A stretch of DNA of 64,000 nucleotides from Liolophura sinensis (Eukaryota > Mollusca > Polyplacophora > Chitonida > Chitonidae). The translations under genes were made by a program, and so were the position numbers. The DNA is taken from assembly GCF_032854445.1 (NCBI RefSeq), contig NC_088300.1, positions 4,590,001 through 4,654,000 of the forward strand, in the 5' to 3' direction. Below the pieces are notes generated by a model. It did no database searches. It saw only the letters and a program-made list of their open reading frames with translations, and had not been told where the DNA came from. This document shows positions 35,767 to 49,567 of this stretch, one piece after another (position 1 is the first letter of the stretch; every line of letters starts with the position of its first letter).

Positions 35767-37654
35767 CTGACAATCAGAATCAAATCAGCTTTGACAAGAG
35801 CATGAATTTTCTCTAGGATCTGAACTCATTTGTTTAATACTCGCAAAATAGTTGTTGAAGTGATTATTGACTGTAAATATGTACAAGTAAAACATAAATA
35901 TTTATATGCTTATGTTAATAGCAATGGGGAACCAGGATGTACTGTACATGGAGAATCACATATGTCCTTCACAATGTACAAGAGCCCATAACCACTCAAA
36001 GCACTATATACAGGAGCTTATCAAGCGTTGTAACACAACATCAGCTGAATCAAATACCTTTTTCTACAATATTCCTGCACATACTACACTTACAAATGAA
36101 TGCCAGATACATCTATACTACATCCACAAGCGCTCTAAGCATAGAATAATGTTTTCTGCTTCTCAAATAGAATTAACCCTATGTGTGTACCTTTTAACTG
36201 GACTCCTGTAAATCACATTAATAAAACAGTTTTACAGGGAATATTTTAGATCCTTGCAAAGCATAGGAAAGCGAAACATTTCGGCCACCACAGATAACAT
36301 AAACTCAATCATGTATGGTTTGTCTAACTCAAACTGGACATCCATGAGATGATGGTAGTACCATGGATAATTTGGCATGATTTCTCAGTTCACAGAAGTT
36401 AAATAGTCACACAAAGTCACTCAGAAGTTATACCGACAATGACACAATGGAAGAGTCAAGCTAGTTGGCCTGTCGGTTGTAGTGGCAATAGCACTTGCTC
36501 AACACCAGTGAAAGTAGAAACTGAGCTAATGTTTCACGTTTTTTAAAAATGCCACCAATAAAAAGTTAAGGCATGCTGCGGTGACAGCTTGGAAAGAGGT
36601 ATTTTTGAAGCAGATAAAGATCTTAAAATGACTCTTTCGTTTCCTACACTTAAGACATGGATCAAATCTTCAGTGGTAACACGAGGTGGTTGAATCAATC
36701 AAAATCAAGCAAAATGATTCACTTGAAAAAAGCTGTATTTGCTGTGGAAACATCCTAACACCACTATTCAATAAATTAGAAGATAAGTAAGCCTACTGCT
36801 TCTAGTGATGCAGTTGGAGTATGTTATTGAAGATGTATCAGGTCACTATTGCCACACACACCGGATTGAAATACATATAAGCACTATCCAACTACCCATA
36901 AATGTTCTACTGCCTCCTCTGGAGTCTCGCTGTATCGAGCATGCACATGTAAACGTCAAACCATGGCATAATTTACAAAAAATTCCAGTGGACAAATGGA
37001 GAGGGGGGCGTGCCTCATTTCTGTCAGTGAAAAGGTGCTGGATTCTCAAACACAAGGCACAAGAAGTGTGGGTTCAATCCCTTGGAAAGGGAATTTCTAC
37101 GTTCTTCATGTTCTACATGTCAACCTTCCCACATAGGGGCTATCTGTACAGTTCACTGTTCTTTGATGACCACTTGCATGGTCTGTGCCAATATGACATG
37201 TAAAACTGTAGATCAGACATGGGAAATTTCATCAATGCCTTTATAATGGTTGTGGCTGAGTAAAACACTCGGGGCACTTCAGTTTCTTTCAGCCATTAAA
37301 CACACTATAACCTCATCAGTGTAAAATTATGAATACAGTGCTTCCATGCGTAGTCATAATGGTGATGTACTATGAATTACATGCTTTTCACACAAACATT
37401 CGCAAACATCTACAGACACTTAACATTAGTCCAATGAATAAATCTGAATGCAAGAAAAAAAAAAACACAGTAAACTGTTCTTATCTCAACATATACTGTA
37501 TATATGGCCAGGCTGTAAAGTCAGTAAGCACCAAACACCAAGCATACAGAATACAACTATATCTACCATCAATTATGTACAATGCAATACACACATATTG
37601 GCATTTCCAATGAAGCAGCACTCTAGACAATACTTATGGCGACATAAAGGTCAC
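35767..37654. other. Intron between D13 and D14
   Basis: About 1.9 kb. No Kunitz exon was found. A tRNA-like segment inside it is listed separately; a plus-strand 132-codon frame (36805-37203) covers that segment and is not a recognised gene. Confidence 0.4.
36995..37130 (+). repeat. Possible tRNA-derived SINE head
   Basis: The segment gtgggttcaatccc near 37067 fits the RNA polymerase III B box of tRNAs, and a looser A-box-like stretch (gtgcctcatttctgtcagtg) precedes it by about 50 bp. It does not fold as a normal tRNA by eye. It appears to be a different family from the SINE at 63357. Confidence 0.3.
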
Positions 37655-37909
37655 CTGTGATCTGTGAGTCATGCCAATATCTTGGACGAGGTTCTCGCAC
37701 GACTTTGTACCCTTGATTTGTGGTTGGAGGAAAGTTAGGGCCTGAGCTGTAGCATTTTCTGAGACACTCCTGCCTGCTTCCAAACAGGTTTCCTCCTGAT
37801 CCACAGCCACCGTGGAGAAACCTCTGACAATCACCAATGTTTTTGTTGTAGAACCACTTGTTGGTCCATTTTCCACAGTATCTTTGGTTCCTCTCCTCCA
37901 TGCAGACAG
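37655..37909 (-). CDS. Kunitz domain exon D13 (Gly-x-Trp type)
   Basis: This is an 85-codon exon (acceptor TATTAATTAG, donor ACAG before GTGACC). The loop is Cys-Gly-Lys-Trp and the glycine motif HGGC. The linker is about 32 residues, with aromatic and basic residues near its end (PRPRYWHD). Confidence 0.92.
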
Positions 37910-38384
37910 CTAATTAATATACCAAATGTTCAGTTACACTTTAAATCCTGAATGCTGAACTTGCAATACAACACCTGCCGTCATTAAACAAGTAATATAA
38001 GGGAGTATTGAAAGAAAAAAAACACACTTATACAACCTATGCCTTAAATGAAAGAGCTATACTTACGGATAGATATTTATTTTCTGCCAGCAGCGCTTGT
38101 TATTTGAATATTTAATAGTCTAAGGCTTAGAAGTTTAATTCAGGCCACCATTTAACAGATTAATTTCATCATGCTTAGTTTTGCCCAGTAGCCCTTCAGG
38201 GCATATCATTCCAGACATATTTTGGGAGCCTGCAGCAATTCATGTTGGCCTGATGTGGCCTTCTAGTACATCCCAAACTCTTCCTTTTTAGAGTTGGCTT
38301 TCAGACCTTAAAATCCACGCTTATCACAATACACCAGGGATTCACTGAAGTCCAAATCTTTGCAACCAGAAACTCAAAACTGAT

Positions 38385-38440
38385 TGTGTGTGTGTGTGCG
38401 TGTGCGTGTGCGTGCGTGCGTGCGTGCGTGTGTGTGTGTT
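38385..38440. repeat. (TG)n/(CG)n alternating tract
   Basis: About 55 bp of alternating pyrimidine-purine (tgtgtg, cgtgcg), followed by a G-rich run (ggggggagggtgggggatg). The composition favours Z-DNA, and the G-rich flank could form a quadruplex-like structure. Confidence 0.9.
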
Positions 38441-41400
38441 GGGGGGAGGGTGGGGGATGAATATGACGGTCATTTCTGATCATGATTTTATTGCTGGTAC
38501 ACACATACACTTTTACATATACACTGTATGCTTGGCTATGTTGTAAGCACCCAAGGGACCCTCACCTCAGATCACAGAATAGCTTTGACCTAATTTACAT
38601 TGCCTGTAAAACACTTAATACTTCACGAAGAGGGGAGCCAAGATCATGTTGTGTTGCATAAAGTTTAAGGGTGAAATATAAGTCCCCCTCATGAACTCAA
38701 ACATGGTACATGAACTCCACTGTATACATTTGGAAAATGCACAGGTCTGCCCTTTCAATTGCCTCTACAAAATGTCACAGGTCAACACAATTCCACATTG
38801 TTTGACTGGTCAGCTCGATTGTCTCAATTGTCCGATTTCGTTGGAGCAGACAGGCAACAAAGACAGAGTGAAATCGCTGGCACATTTCTTTGCTCTTATC
38901 TGACGTGTGATGCAAGCGAATTTCAGGGCGGACAAGATCGCCAGCAAAGTATGCGGCATGGACACACTTGGTCAACTGTGTCCCCGGCTATATGGGGCTG
39001 GTGACTGTCACTGACAGCCCGGGAAATCATGTCAATTACATAATCCCTCACACACTTTTGATGGAAGAAAAATTATTCTTACACCTGACTAACCTTTTTG
39101 CTTAATATGGGATGTCTCAAACAGTATATTTCTGGCTTCAAAACAAGGGGCTCAGGTGGAGGACTCAAGCTGGGAACATGATGTTTGATGACAACTTAAA
39201 CAGGGGGTACTCTTGGGGATTTTTTGATGACGTTGGTTTGATGCAAAAATCTTCCGTTTGAGCCTGTTACTACAAAATTTAATACCTACATGAATCAGTT
39301 TCAATTTGTCACAATGATGACTTGGCCCACAAAGATATACACCACTAATTTAAATCACAAGTAGTAAATTCAAGGCGTAGATTCAGTAACTTATTCAAAC
39401 AGCTGCCTGCACCCTATATAAAACCGATACAAGTGCGAACTTTTCACTGTTATGCCCAGTATTTTGCATTGTACGCTGTGGTTTCTTGATACTAAGAATC
39501 AATAAATCCTAAATATCACAACACACTGCACATACTCAGCAGACAAGACTCAGGTTACACAGGTCAACACGCAGACTTAATGACCATAAAATCTGCGACA
39601 GATGGTTATGTAATTAGCATTACGTGTTAAAAGGATGCTTGATCTCAAATCTTCTGTGATGACGGGCCATCTTTCAACACTGTAGGTGGGAAAAGCAACA
39701 CGTCTTGAGTCCATTTACTCAAACCATTTCGACACAATTTGGATGTCTTTTCTGCTCATGAAAATCACAGCTGACTATTTTCAGAATGTCATGGGTCCAG
39801 CCATTGATGATCGAAGTTAAACTCTACGCTTAAATGATTTGAATGCAATTCAGTTTTTATCCCAACATTTGAGTATTTGTACCAGAAAAACACATAATTG
39901 AGTTTTTTTTACCCCAGTATTCAGCTTTAAACTGAACCTTACCACCAAATACCACGCTCTTTAACGTTGGTGGTATTTTCTATATTATCGGCTAGGCAGA
40001 ATATGACTGGAAAAAGTTGTGGATGTTGGCAATGAAAATTCAAAGCAACCACCCATGTACACAAAACTTGAGTGCAAAATCAGGTTTCGTACAGGTATAT
40101 GAAAATGAAATTCAAGGAGTTTACAAGGAGTTTTTTGTCATTTTAAATGTACCATGGAGCAAATTATAGACTACATTTTAAGTCTGAATTATAGATGCTT
40201 TAATTTGCATGCATGTATATTGAATAGTATGCTTGCTTTTGCAAGAAATATCTGCCCTTCACCTCTGTAATGCAACACATTCTTTGACCCGGCCTTGGCT
40301 CAGTAAAAAAAATGAACGCCATATATCACTATGCAGGGCTTTCTCTGGGTGAGTATTTCTTTTAGCCAGTCACTCATCAGACTTTGTTGCTGATAGAATC
40401 AATTTGGTCTCTTCCAGCTATATCTGGAGTTTATCAAACGTTACATTTAGAACAATTGCCCTCAAAATAATGAACCAATGCTTGGCAGCATGTTTTTGTT
40501 TTTCGGGGAAAAAATCAATCATTTTTCAAATCTATATGTAGGATCTTAGTAAAATGTAATTTCCTCTATCAGAAAAATTTGTTATGCAATTAATTTGTAC
40601 ATTCAGTTTATTTAAATGCAACATTATGATCAGTACATTGGAGTAACAGTCTGACAGGAGAAAACCAGACGGCGTACACATTTATGTAACGGCACATATT
40701 CTGAAGCATTTAATTTACATCGGATCCCCCAAAAAATAGTTTATTTAGTGGAAAAGTTTAATTTTTCATGGGAGGTAACTTCATTTACAGATGTAACTCC
40801 TCCTTGATTTATTTCTCTTGATAATTTTTTTTTTCACAATTGGCGATGAAAGGCCTCCCCCAAAATGCCAAGATTCTCATTCGTTATTTAACAAAAATGA
40901 TTTCAAGCATTATTTAATGTAAGTCAACTTGCAACAATGCTGAACCCCCTTAACAGATTTCTGTCAAATAATCACCATACAACTACGTTGTTATTGTTTC
41001 ACCGAGATGAGCCGTTTGAAATGAAAGTAAGTGGATTATTTTCACCCAAAAGAAAAGCGAAAATGTGCTAAAAACCCCAGAAAACTCTAATGGTAGATTT
41101 TGTATAACATTTGTATTTTTTCTTAAGTAAATAAATTTGTCGCCAAAAACATTCGCATTTTTTCAAATTTTATCGCTGTTTCAAAAAATTGTTCTAAATT
41201 TGTGACAATGGCGAGTGCCAGCGGAAGCTATCATTATGGGAGAATTATCAGCGAGCTCCCGCTATACAGACTCGGCGGTCAGCAGATAATATTTAAGTTT
41301 GGGACAAACTACGATATTCAAGGCGTTTCCAGTACTTGAAAATAAATTGTATTTTTCGAGCACTTTCAAGGGGTTTTCAAGGACTCTGCACACCCTGAAA

Positions 41401-42019
41401 ATCCAGGAATAGGCCCCTACTGCATAAAACTCTTAATCAAGTAAATACATAAAATAACTGTTGGTACAGTATGCCTAATACCATTTACAAGGATTGACAG
41501 ATCAGTGTCTACCGATTCGCTGCGGCCATTATAACATCGGCTGCGACATACGATAGAATGCATGGCCACTGCGGAGGAGGGGTTATGCTATGCCCAGAAG
41601 CGGATGTTTACAAAACAGCAGCAGTATTGTTGTAGGCTTGTGTAACACTTGGGTTCATGCTAAATTCTTAAAACCTGGAAATAAATCTACGCCCAACTTG
41701 GGCTATAATGACATATACCTATTCCTGGGCACAATATATTTGGTTGAAAGGTGATCGCTGGATTTGATATCGGCAGCCTATGTGACTTGCATGGACGGTC
41801 CGGAGATGGTATTCTTATGAAAACTTAACAGTATATCTATGCTCAGTTACCATTAAATCAGTGTCAAAGAGATGTAACTGCATGGTTACTTTTTAAGGGT
41901 CAAGCATTGTGTCTAATTCTCCCAATACATCGTAAGTGCAGTAGTGGTGGATTTTAAGATCAGTTTTCCTGCCGGTTATCCGTCATGGATGTCAGAGAAA
42001 GCACATCGGCCCCAACGGC

Positions 42020-42750
42020 CCCCTTGAATAGTTTTACTGCTTTTTCTAAAAAAGAACATTCCTGGTCTAGAAGAAAGACAACTGTGTTAAATCAAAATTC
42101 ATGTCAGTTCTGAGAAATTTAGAGAAAAAAATTATTACTTCAAAAGACTTAATTCTGTATGCTATTCGATGAGATATTGCTTTCAAGTTCCAATAAACCA
42201 ATGACATTTCAAAGATATTTGTTATTTACAAACTGCTTAACACAAAAATGAACAATGTACACAGTACATATATTTGTATATTTTGAACAGCTATTGGGCC
42301 GAGTCAGTGTGTTACTGTTCGATTTTTTAAATCGTTGAATATTAAACGGCTCGTAAATTAACTGGTTATACATCTGAGGTTGTAAGTAAAAGGTACACCT
42401 GTACCACAACTATCTGTGAGAATTATAGCCCTTAATTCACGTTCACATAACTAAATTGTTATTAATGATCTCAAAATGATGTCTTATGTAGCAGTTTTGT
42501 GTTATCAGCTATAATTTCACAGAGTGAATGGGTTTAAAGCAACGTCACGTCCCCGACCAGCTCATTCAAATTGCAACGCATGTGACTGGGTAAAATTCCC
42601 AAGATGGCTGCCTAAATTCACACCAGCAGGTATTGCCATTTTGTTTTACCTCTTATTCAGTCGGAAAAAAATGGGGTTTATACTTATTAGAAAGATTGAG
42701 CAGCCTGTTTTTGAGTGAAATATGTTTTAGCCAGGTACTGTTTTCTCCTT
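42020..42750. repeat. Dispersed repeat, copy 1 (partner at 62330-63160)
   Basis: It shares ordered matches with 62330-63160: aatgatctcaaaatgatgtcttat, gtgaatgggt, attcacaccagca, ttagaaagcttgag-like and atgtttagccaggtgctgttttctcctt-like segments. It is non-coding. The element class is unknown and the ends are not defined. Confidence 0.7.
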
Positions 42751-44426
42751 CACAATCAATTTTCTGCAACAACAGAACATGAGCCCCTGGATCTCTCAGA
42801 CCTCAGTCTGTTCAAGAATGTGTATGAAATGGGCAATGCCATTATTATTTCTGAACATACAGTGATTGTGTTTGATTTATAGTACTTTCAGATTTTTGAA
42901 ACATGATCACAACAATGAAACATTTTCAACCTTTAGTGAAGAAAACATCATTCCAAGCGGCTGCCTTGAAGTCTTTGTGATCTAACTCTCTACTCTTGGA
43001 GCACAGCTATCACAAACATATCACAGAAACAAAAGAGAAAGTATCCTGCTTGGGTCAACTTCTTGGTTGCTGACTTGTGTTCCTTTTTTTTTGGATTACT
43101 TGTGAACAGCTGTTTCCATGAATGAACTTTTAAACTAATAATTGGTACATTCAATGTTGGCATCTGATCAAATGTACTTCATTACCTACACAAACTAGGA
43201 AAACAAGAAGGTACCACCACCAACAGAAGAGTATATGGAAAAGTGTCCATCAGTATTGGTGATTCTCTAAACCATCACACAAATGGTAATGTACATGTAA
43301 ATCCAAAAGAAGTCATTTCAAGTCAAAAAGCATTAAATCATGAATGTACAAGATGAAAAAAATGTAAACTCTAAAATTCACCATGATAATCTCTTAGTTA
43401 CAATCTTGGATTTTGATGGACTTGTATATTTGCTGTATCAGCTCAGAAGTAATAAAACAATTCCAGAATTTATAGGTTTACAGTTCAAAAAGATGCAGAG
43501 GGTCATTTCAGATTTTATGAAATCCATATTATTTTCAGTTCTGACGAGTTGTGCATCTAGCACAATGATATGTGAAAGCAAAATGATCAACTACATCACC
43601 TCTTCTCCCAAAAGTCAAGTTGCCGTAAAGTATGGTAAAAAGCAATAGGAGAACTACATGTGTGAACTTTATACATCAGCCATTACCATGTGCGAGGACT
43701 GGAAATCTACATATTCTAAGACTACAGATAAGACAACTGAAAATCCTTCTAACTGATAAAGGTAAGCTGTAACTGAATCTGACAACCATTTACAATGTAC
43801 TTCTTCAACCTTTTCAGATGTTTGCAAGGTGTTTATTCAAGCATATTCTGAAGGCCTTATTTTTTGTTGTAACTGACAAAATTATACTTTCTGTAAAGCC
43901 TGACATTGGTCAATTCAACCAATGTAGTTTTGTCTAATAAAATAAAAATGCACATAAACTGCACTGAAAGTTGCTCTTTCATATGCGAAAAGGTTGAGAA
44001 ATTAGGGTACTGAAAATCTTCAAATGTGAAAGTTCATACAGAAATCCCACCACAAGATAATGGAAACAGCAAACATGATGTAAAATGAAACTCATTCATT
44101 TGAGGGAGAACACAATCATGTATAACTACACCGTATAAAACTATTCCCACACATCTATATGCACACAAGAACTACTTTCCAAGAACATTTATTGCCAATT
44201 TATCCTGGATCACATAACAAAAGAGGCACTTTAAATCTGCATGCCTCAATCTATATCCCGACATGAATTAATCAAACTCTTGCAAAATGTGATTTTTTCA
44301 TGTTCATATATTTCAGTTCACAACCATTTCACTGCACACAAATGTGAATTTGAAGCCAGCAGGCACGCAAGGGCATTCTAGTCGCAGAAGCATTGCAAGC
44401 CACAGAAGAAACAAGCGGTATCTCAC

Positions 44427-44636
44427 CATCCGCGAGTCGTTGGTCAGGCTTCTCTGGCTGAATATACGCTGATGTCATACACAAGGCATGACATTCTTCC
44501 TCAGTCTCAAACTTATTCCCATTCATGCCGCAGCCGCCAAAAAAGAAAGGTTTGCATATGCGCTTTTCTCTGTCGTAATACCACATATTCTCCCATTTTC
44601 CACAAATGTCTTCATTTCTATCCATCAAGCATACAT
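44427..44636 (-). CDS. Kunitz domain exon D12 (Gly-x-Trp type)
   Basis: This is a 70-codon exon (acceptor TTTGGGTCCAG, donor GATG before GTGAGATA). The loop is Cys-Gly-Lys-Trp. The glycine motif is FGGC, followed by GMNGNKF, closer to the usual Kunitz core than its neighbours. The linker has about 17 residues. It is separated from D13 by the longest intron of the window (about 6.5 kb). Confidence 0.93.
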
Positions 44637-46093
44637 CTGGACCCAAAGTGGAAAGCAATGCACAAGCATTAAAATGAACTTGCTATATATGCTGATGACA
44701 CTCTACATTACTATTAAAATTATTTTCCTAATTTGAATATTAAAACATTGCAAATCTACTTGGAGAGAAATGATTTATAACGAAACTGTAAAATACTGAT
44801 TCAGTATTGTAGAGATTGTTGATGACCGACAATAAATTGACCAAATGAAAGTTAACCCATAATATAAACAATATAGAAGACTGAATTCAATAAATGCATT
44901 AAATTAATTACATGTATATTGTGATTAGGGCTCACACATTTTACACTTCCTATTGAACCAGCAAGCAAGCTACATGTACATGAAGATGAAATATTAGAAC
45001 CTGAATCTGATTCATTTACTTTTTTCTTTTGACATATTTCTACTAAACTAAAGAATATTTCATATCTCATATGATGTCAGGCAGCCAGTGCTCATGCGGA
45101 GTCTTTAAAGCATTATGAAACTGAATGTAACTTCCATGTAATCTTCCACGTAAATTTTATACCAGCCTTCCGTGAAAGTTTGACAGAGCTTTCAAAAAGG
45201 ATATTATACATTTAAAATTGTAAATCATCAATTTTACACGATACAAATGAAAGTCATGAATTTGTAGAGACAGCCAACAGCTGAAAGCATGCTGATAAAG
45301 CTGTACACGGTATATCTTTCAAGGCCATATCCCACAACCACTTGTTTGTTACATGAGCCGCAGCCTGAGCAAAGGCGCAAGCAAAACGTTCCCAATAATT
45401 GTTCAGTAATGTCAACTTCACATAATATGGTGGAAATCTTTACCATAAAAACTTCAAGTATAAGAATGTAAATCAAGAATGTGAGGGTTTACCTAACATG
45501 CTTGGTCCTACTTCAGCCATATCCTACTTCTTCTAATATTTGGGACACCTGGTATACATGCAACTGTAGCACGAATGTTTGGTTTCTTTTTTCTTACGTG
45601 GTTAGACCATCTACTGAACCACATACTCATATCTTCACTTTTCCAAAAAGATGGGAAAAAAATATAATATTCTGCTGTCAGCACTACTGATATCTGTCCC
45701 AAACATTAGAAGAATAAAGGTATATAGTTTGGTATAATCACATATTCAAATTGTTCACTTAATTTTTGTAAACTTGTAAACAAATCTTAATGTTTCAAAA
45801 ATGAATTCTATTGCGAAATAGAAGCAATTTTTACAAAAGTACGAAACTTTGTTGTTTGCTGCTAAATATGAAATAAATAGCCATATTTGTTTCAAGCAGT
45901 ACAATTAGGTGTGAGCAGCTGTGCAAATGTGCGTTTGTGCAAACACAGTAAGCCTGATGAGCTGTAGCCTGAATTAACATAAGCCAGTCTCATTAGTCTG
46001 AGACAAGAAACTTCACTCAACATTTCACAGGTTTATAGTGAAGATTCCCACAACCACTTCCAGATAAAAAGCATTTAGGCTACATGTATGTAC
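44637..46093. other. Intron between D11 and D12, nothing recognised
   Basis: About 1.5 kb of AT-rich sequence. Minus-strand frames at 45234-45476 have no domain and poor splice context. Confidence 0.45.
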
Positions 46094-46315
46094 CCTGAGA
46101 CCGTTCTCTTCCTCTGCTTGACGAGGCCGTGGGATACACAGTGCGCCTAGATCCCGCACAGGCACGTCGACATTCAATCTCTGAGCTAAACTGGTTCCCT
46201 CCTTCTCCACAGTTGCCATGCCAGAATTGTTCACAGCGGCCACTTTCAGCATCATAAAACCACCGATTGCGCCATTCACCACATTTGCGCACATCTTTAG
46301 GAGTGGTACAGGACA
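46094..46315 (-). CDS. Kunitz domain exon D11 (Gly-x-Trp type)
   Basis: This is a 74-codon exon. The acceptor is CTGCAAACAG and the first complete codon is followed by SCTTPKD. The donor is CAGG before GTACATAC. The loop is Cys-Gly-Glu-Trp with an HGNC glycine motif, as in D10. The linker is Arg/Ser rich. The acceptor tract is purine-interrupted and weaker than in most sister exons, so the exact 5' border is slightly less sure. Confidence 0.9.
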
Positions 46316-46505
46316 CTGTTTGCAGACAATAACTGCTTTTACATCACCTGTCAATGTGTGTGCCTTCTTTGACACGTCTCGCTAGGAATGGTGATGCAGA
46401 TCGTCACTCATCTGTACAACACATATATAACTAACTAACCCAGACTAGATATCTACCAAGCTAGCTCAAAACTGTTGTGGTGTAATTCGAGGTCTTATCC
46501 TAACT

Positions 46506-46575
46506 TTAAAAGTTCTACTCAGAGTCAGTGATTCGGGTTTAATGTCGCACTTAAAAATTTTCAGTCATATGACAA
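46506..46575 (+). repeat. Second interspersed repeat family, fragment
   Basis: It reads gattcgggtttaatgtcgca and ttttcagtcatatgac, matching the copy at 54471-54545. I associate this family (gagtgag head, ttttcagtcatatgac) with bivalve genomes. Confidence 0.55.
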
Positions 46576-46993
46576 TCTACTCAGAAAACAAGCCATGAAA
46601 TTAGCGAATTTACATGCAGTACATATCTGCTATGTGTTAAAACTCTACAGTACTAATACCAACCAAAAGGGATAAACAAGGCATTAGATGCTCAAAGACC
46701 ACAAAGGGCTTTCCTGACTCACATGAATCCAATTCCATGACAACTGTTACCTATTAATCTCTACCAAATTACACTTTTTGTTTCATACATTGTTACATGT
46801 GGAAAATTTAAACTAGCCACAAAAGGTCTGTTTAAAAATGTACAATCCACATCCTCCTGGAGTATCAATTTTTGTTCATTTATATCATACATGAACGATA
46901 TGTGTTGTTAGCCTAGCTGTAGAAATCCTATCACTTGTTAATACACCTGGATTTGTTGGTGGATTAGTGACAACAGTGCTGTAGAAGGGGTAC

Positions 46994-47299
46994 CTTGTGA
47001 TCTGTTGCTGGTTATAGTTCGTCTGCGTGGAGCAGGTGTTCTCCGTGGGGCAGGCGTTCTACGTGGGATCGGTGTTCTTCGCGGGGCTGGCCGTCTTTGT
47101 GGGGATGCTGTTGTTCTGTAACTCACATACCTAGTGCTCCCGCACTTCCTACGGCATTCCACTTCAGAATCAAACTGATTTCCTCCCATGTTACAATTGC
47201 CATGGTAAAACTGCTCACATTTCCGACTATCTCTGTTGTAAAACCACTTGCTTGACCACTTCCCACAAAAGCGCTCACTTTTATCTTGCTGGCAAACAT
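46994..47299 (-). CDS. Kunitz domain exon D10 with PxPRRT repeat linker
   Basis: This is a 102-codon exon (acceptor TTTTTGATAG, donor CAAG before GTACCC). The loop is Cys-Gly-Lys-Trp. The glycine motif is HGNC, so Gly37 of the BPTI scheme is Asn. The linker has about four tandem copies of a six-residue unit of the form APRRTP, giving a stiff, very basic spacer. The repeats probably grew by slippage of an 18-nt unit. Confidence 0.93.
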
Positions 47300-49279
47300 C
47301 TATCAAAAATGTACATGGCCCACTTTATATGTGTGATGCATTCATTGTAGTCATGTTCAAAGTAAATATATATACAAAACTGTCAATACTTTCACTAAAA
47401 GAACACTACAGTGTAAAACTGGTTATTCTCAGAGAAAAGTATTAAATATAGAGCGCAATTTGCTTAAACCTACCAGTATGTCAAACATACCTGGAAAAAG
47501 AACCTTTTTATATAAATAATTATTATCGTAACATTTCACACTAATCCAGTCTTCACGTACATGAAACGTGCAGATATTAAAGGTATAAAGATATCAAATG
47601 ACACAATCAAGTAAAAATCTCATTTCGTAAGGTAATAAAATTTCAATCATTTCAACAATAGTAAATTCTTCATTTCACTAAAACCCTTCACTAACTACTT
47701 ATTAAATTAGTATATGAGACATGAATAGACCTATACTAGCACCATCATAATGGTGCATGTTAATAGTGTAATGTTTTCTCTCTAACCTTTTAGTCAGCCA
47801 GATTACAAACAAATCATTTCTGTCACAGGTGTTAAGAAAACATAGCACTCTCAAAGAGTATTAAGTATAGAAAAGCCACTCAGACAACAAACCACCCTAA
47901 GATAAAACTCTATCTAAACGTATCCATATATTTGTCTTAACAAATGTACTTAACCAAGGCCGAAAGTACCAAAATGAGCCGTAGCTCTGAATTCCACTGG
48001 CCAGGTTCCAGGCCTCACTTTTCACATTAACATGATGTAATTGTATTTTTGTCCTTACTAAAATTTTTTAAGAACTGATTTTCAGTCACACTTATAAATT
48101 CCTCATAGTGCAGGGTTTCACCCTGTGCAGGGAATTCTAGCCACACTTTCATACACCTCAGTCGTCACTCAAAAGCTGAGAATCCAATACAATCATGCAC
48201 ATGTAGGAAACAAGTTGTTGAACTCAAGGTGTTTTAAGCACTTTCCTCGTGAACAAAGTAAATGTATCTATTAAAAGACTAACACCATGCCAGTCTAGGA
48301 ATCTGGTTAGTCATCACTTTACATAATACACATATGATGCACAGATATTTACATATGTGAAGTGACTGAAATCATGTGAGCATAATAGACATGTAAAATC
48401 CATTTCAAACAATATTTCAGTTTGCTTGTTTTGTTCAAGCAATAGTCCTCATTAATAAAATAACCTGCACCATACCAGTTAAGGTTAGTCACTCTGTACA
48501 TACCTAATACATGTTCAGTGTATTAAAACTTCATATACTATGTTATTAATAATTAATTGAAAAGATAAGTTCAAACAAAATTTGTGCTTACATTGTTTTA
48601 ATTCAATGTTTTCTCCTATCTATCTCTTCTTTGCCACCACCAAAACCAGTTAGCACATATAATGTAAATATCTTTTCAGTAAGTCCCAGTGTATTAGTTT
48701 GATGTCATATGCAACAGCAACATTTTCTGTGCAGCCATTGTTCTGCTTGTGCACCAAGTCACGGCATTCTGACATCATACCACAGGCTTTGCAACGTCCA
48801 AAAAACATCACAATATATCACACTAAATGAATTAGCTGGCACTTATTGAAAAGGTCTACACAGGGGCCTGACTCTTCAGAAAATAGAAAATGGTCAAATC
48901 ATCGCCCAAAACTGGGGCACCAGTATGTGCATGTACAACAGGGCCACCTACAGTATGATCTTTGTTACCATTTATCCAGGAATCCTGGAAGTGTCAACAT
49001 ATTTTAAAGATCTTCCTCTCCAGGCTTTCACTACTAACCTGTAGAGTACATTTATCTTGACAGAAAAAGACGGAGAAAGAAGGTACAGAAGTCTGAAGAC
49101 CACAAACCACTGTTAACAATGATGGCTGCATTAGGTTTTATTGTAAGGAAGCAATGAAGGGCTCCATGAGGTATGAAAGACAGCATGGTAGTGTGAAGCA
49201 GAGCCAGCACCTCTGATACATGTAAAGAAGGCAGAGCACTAAGGGTTGAGAGCATGGTGAAGGCAGAATACCCCTGTAC
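47300..49279. other. Intron between D9 and D10, nothing recognised
   Basis: About 2 kb of AT-rich sequence with no exon, RNA gene or recognised repeat. Confidence 0.45.
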
Positions 49280-49567
49280 CTGTGCTGCTCCTGTCCGGTG
49301 GCAGTCTCACGTTGTTTGACCAATCAGGTAGTGTACGGGCAGGGACCCGCGTACGTTGGGGGGCTGGCGTCCTGCGAGGAGGGCTAACCCTTAATCGGCC
49401 CTCGCACTCACGACGACATTCGTTCTCGCTGTCAAACACATTCCCGTTGTCACGACAGCCTCCATGCCAGAAGGTTTCACAGCGGCCACTGTCAGTGTTG
49501 TAGCGCCACTTCTCAACCCAATCGCCACACAATCTATTATCTTGGGGCTGAGAACACCGACTCTGGT
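49280..49567 (-). CDS. Kunitz domain exon D9 (Gly-x-Trp type)
   Basis: This is a 96-codon exon (acceptor TATCCCCCAG, donor ACAG before GTACAGGGG). The loop is Cys-Gly-Asp-Trp and the glycine motif HGGC. The linker contains PPRRTPAPQRTRVP, which matches the repeat linker of D10, so these two exons probably arose by duplication or exchanged linker sequence. Confidence 0.93.

Larger units (their letters stand above)
37910..44426. other. Longest intron (about 6.5 kb), between D12 and D13
   Basis: No Kunitz core (glycine motif followed by the last two Cys) was found on either strand. It contains the GT/GC tract at 38385-38440 and the dispersed repeat at 42020-42750. Somewhat GC-rich plus-strand stretches at 38800-39010 and 41200-41300 could be mobile-element relics, but I recognise no protein in them. 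Confidence 0.5.

Noticed and set aside
36805-37203. 132-codon plus-strand gene
   Set aside because: No domain or splice support was found, and the frame covers a tRNA-like SINE head.
38691-39004. Overlapping short frames on both strands near 38.8 kb
   Set aside because: They have no recognisable domain, and no acceptor/donor pair gives a phase 1 exon.
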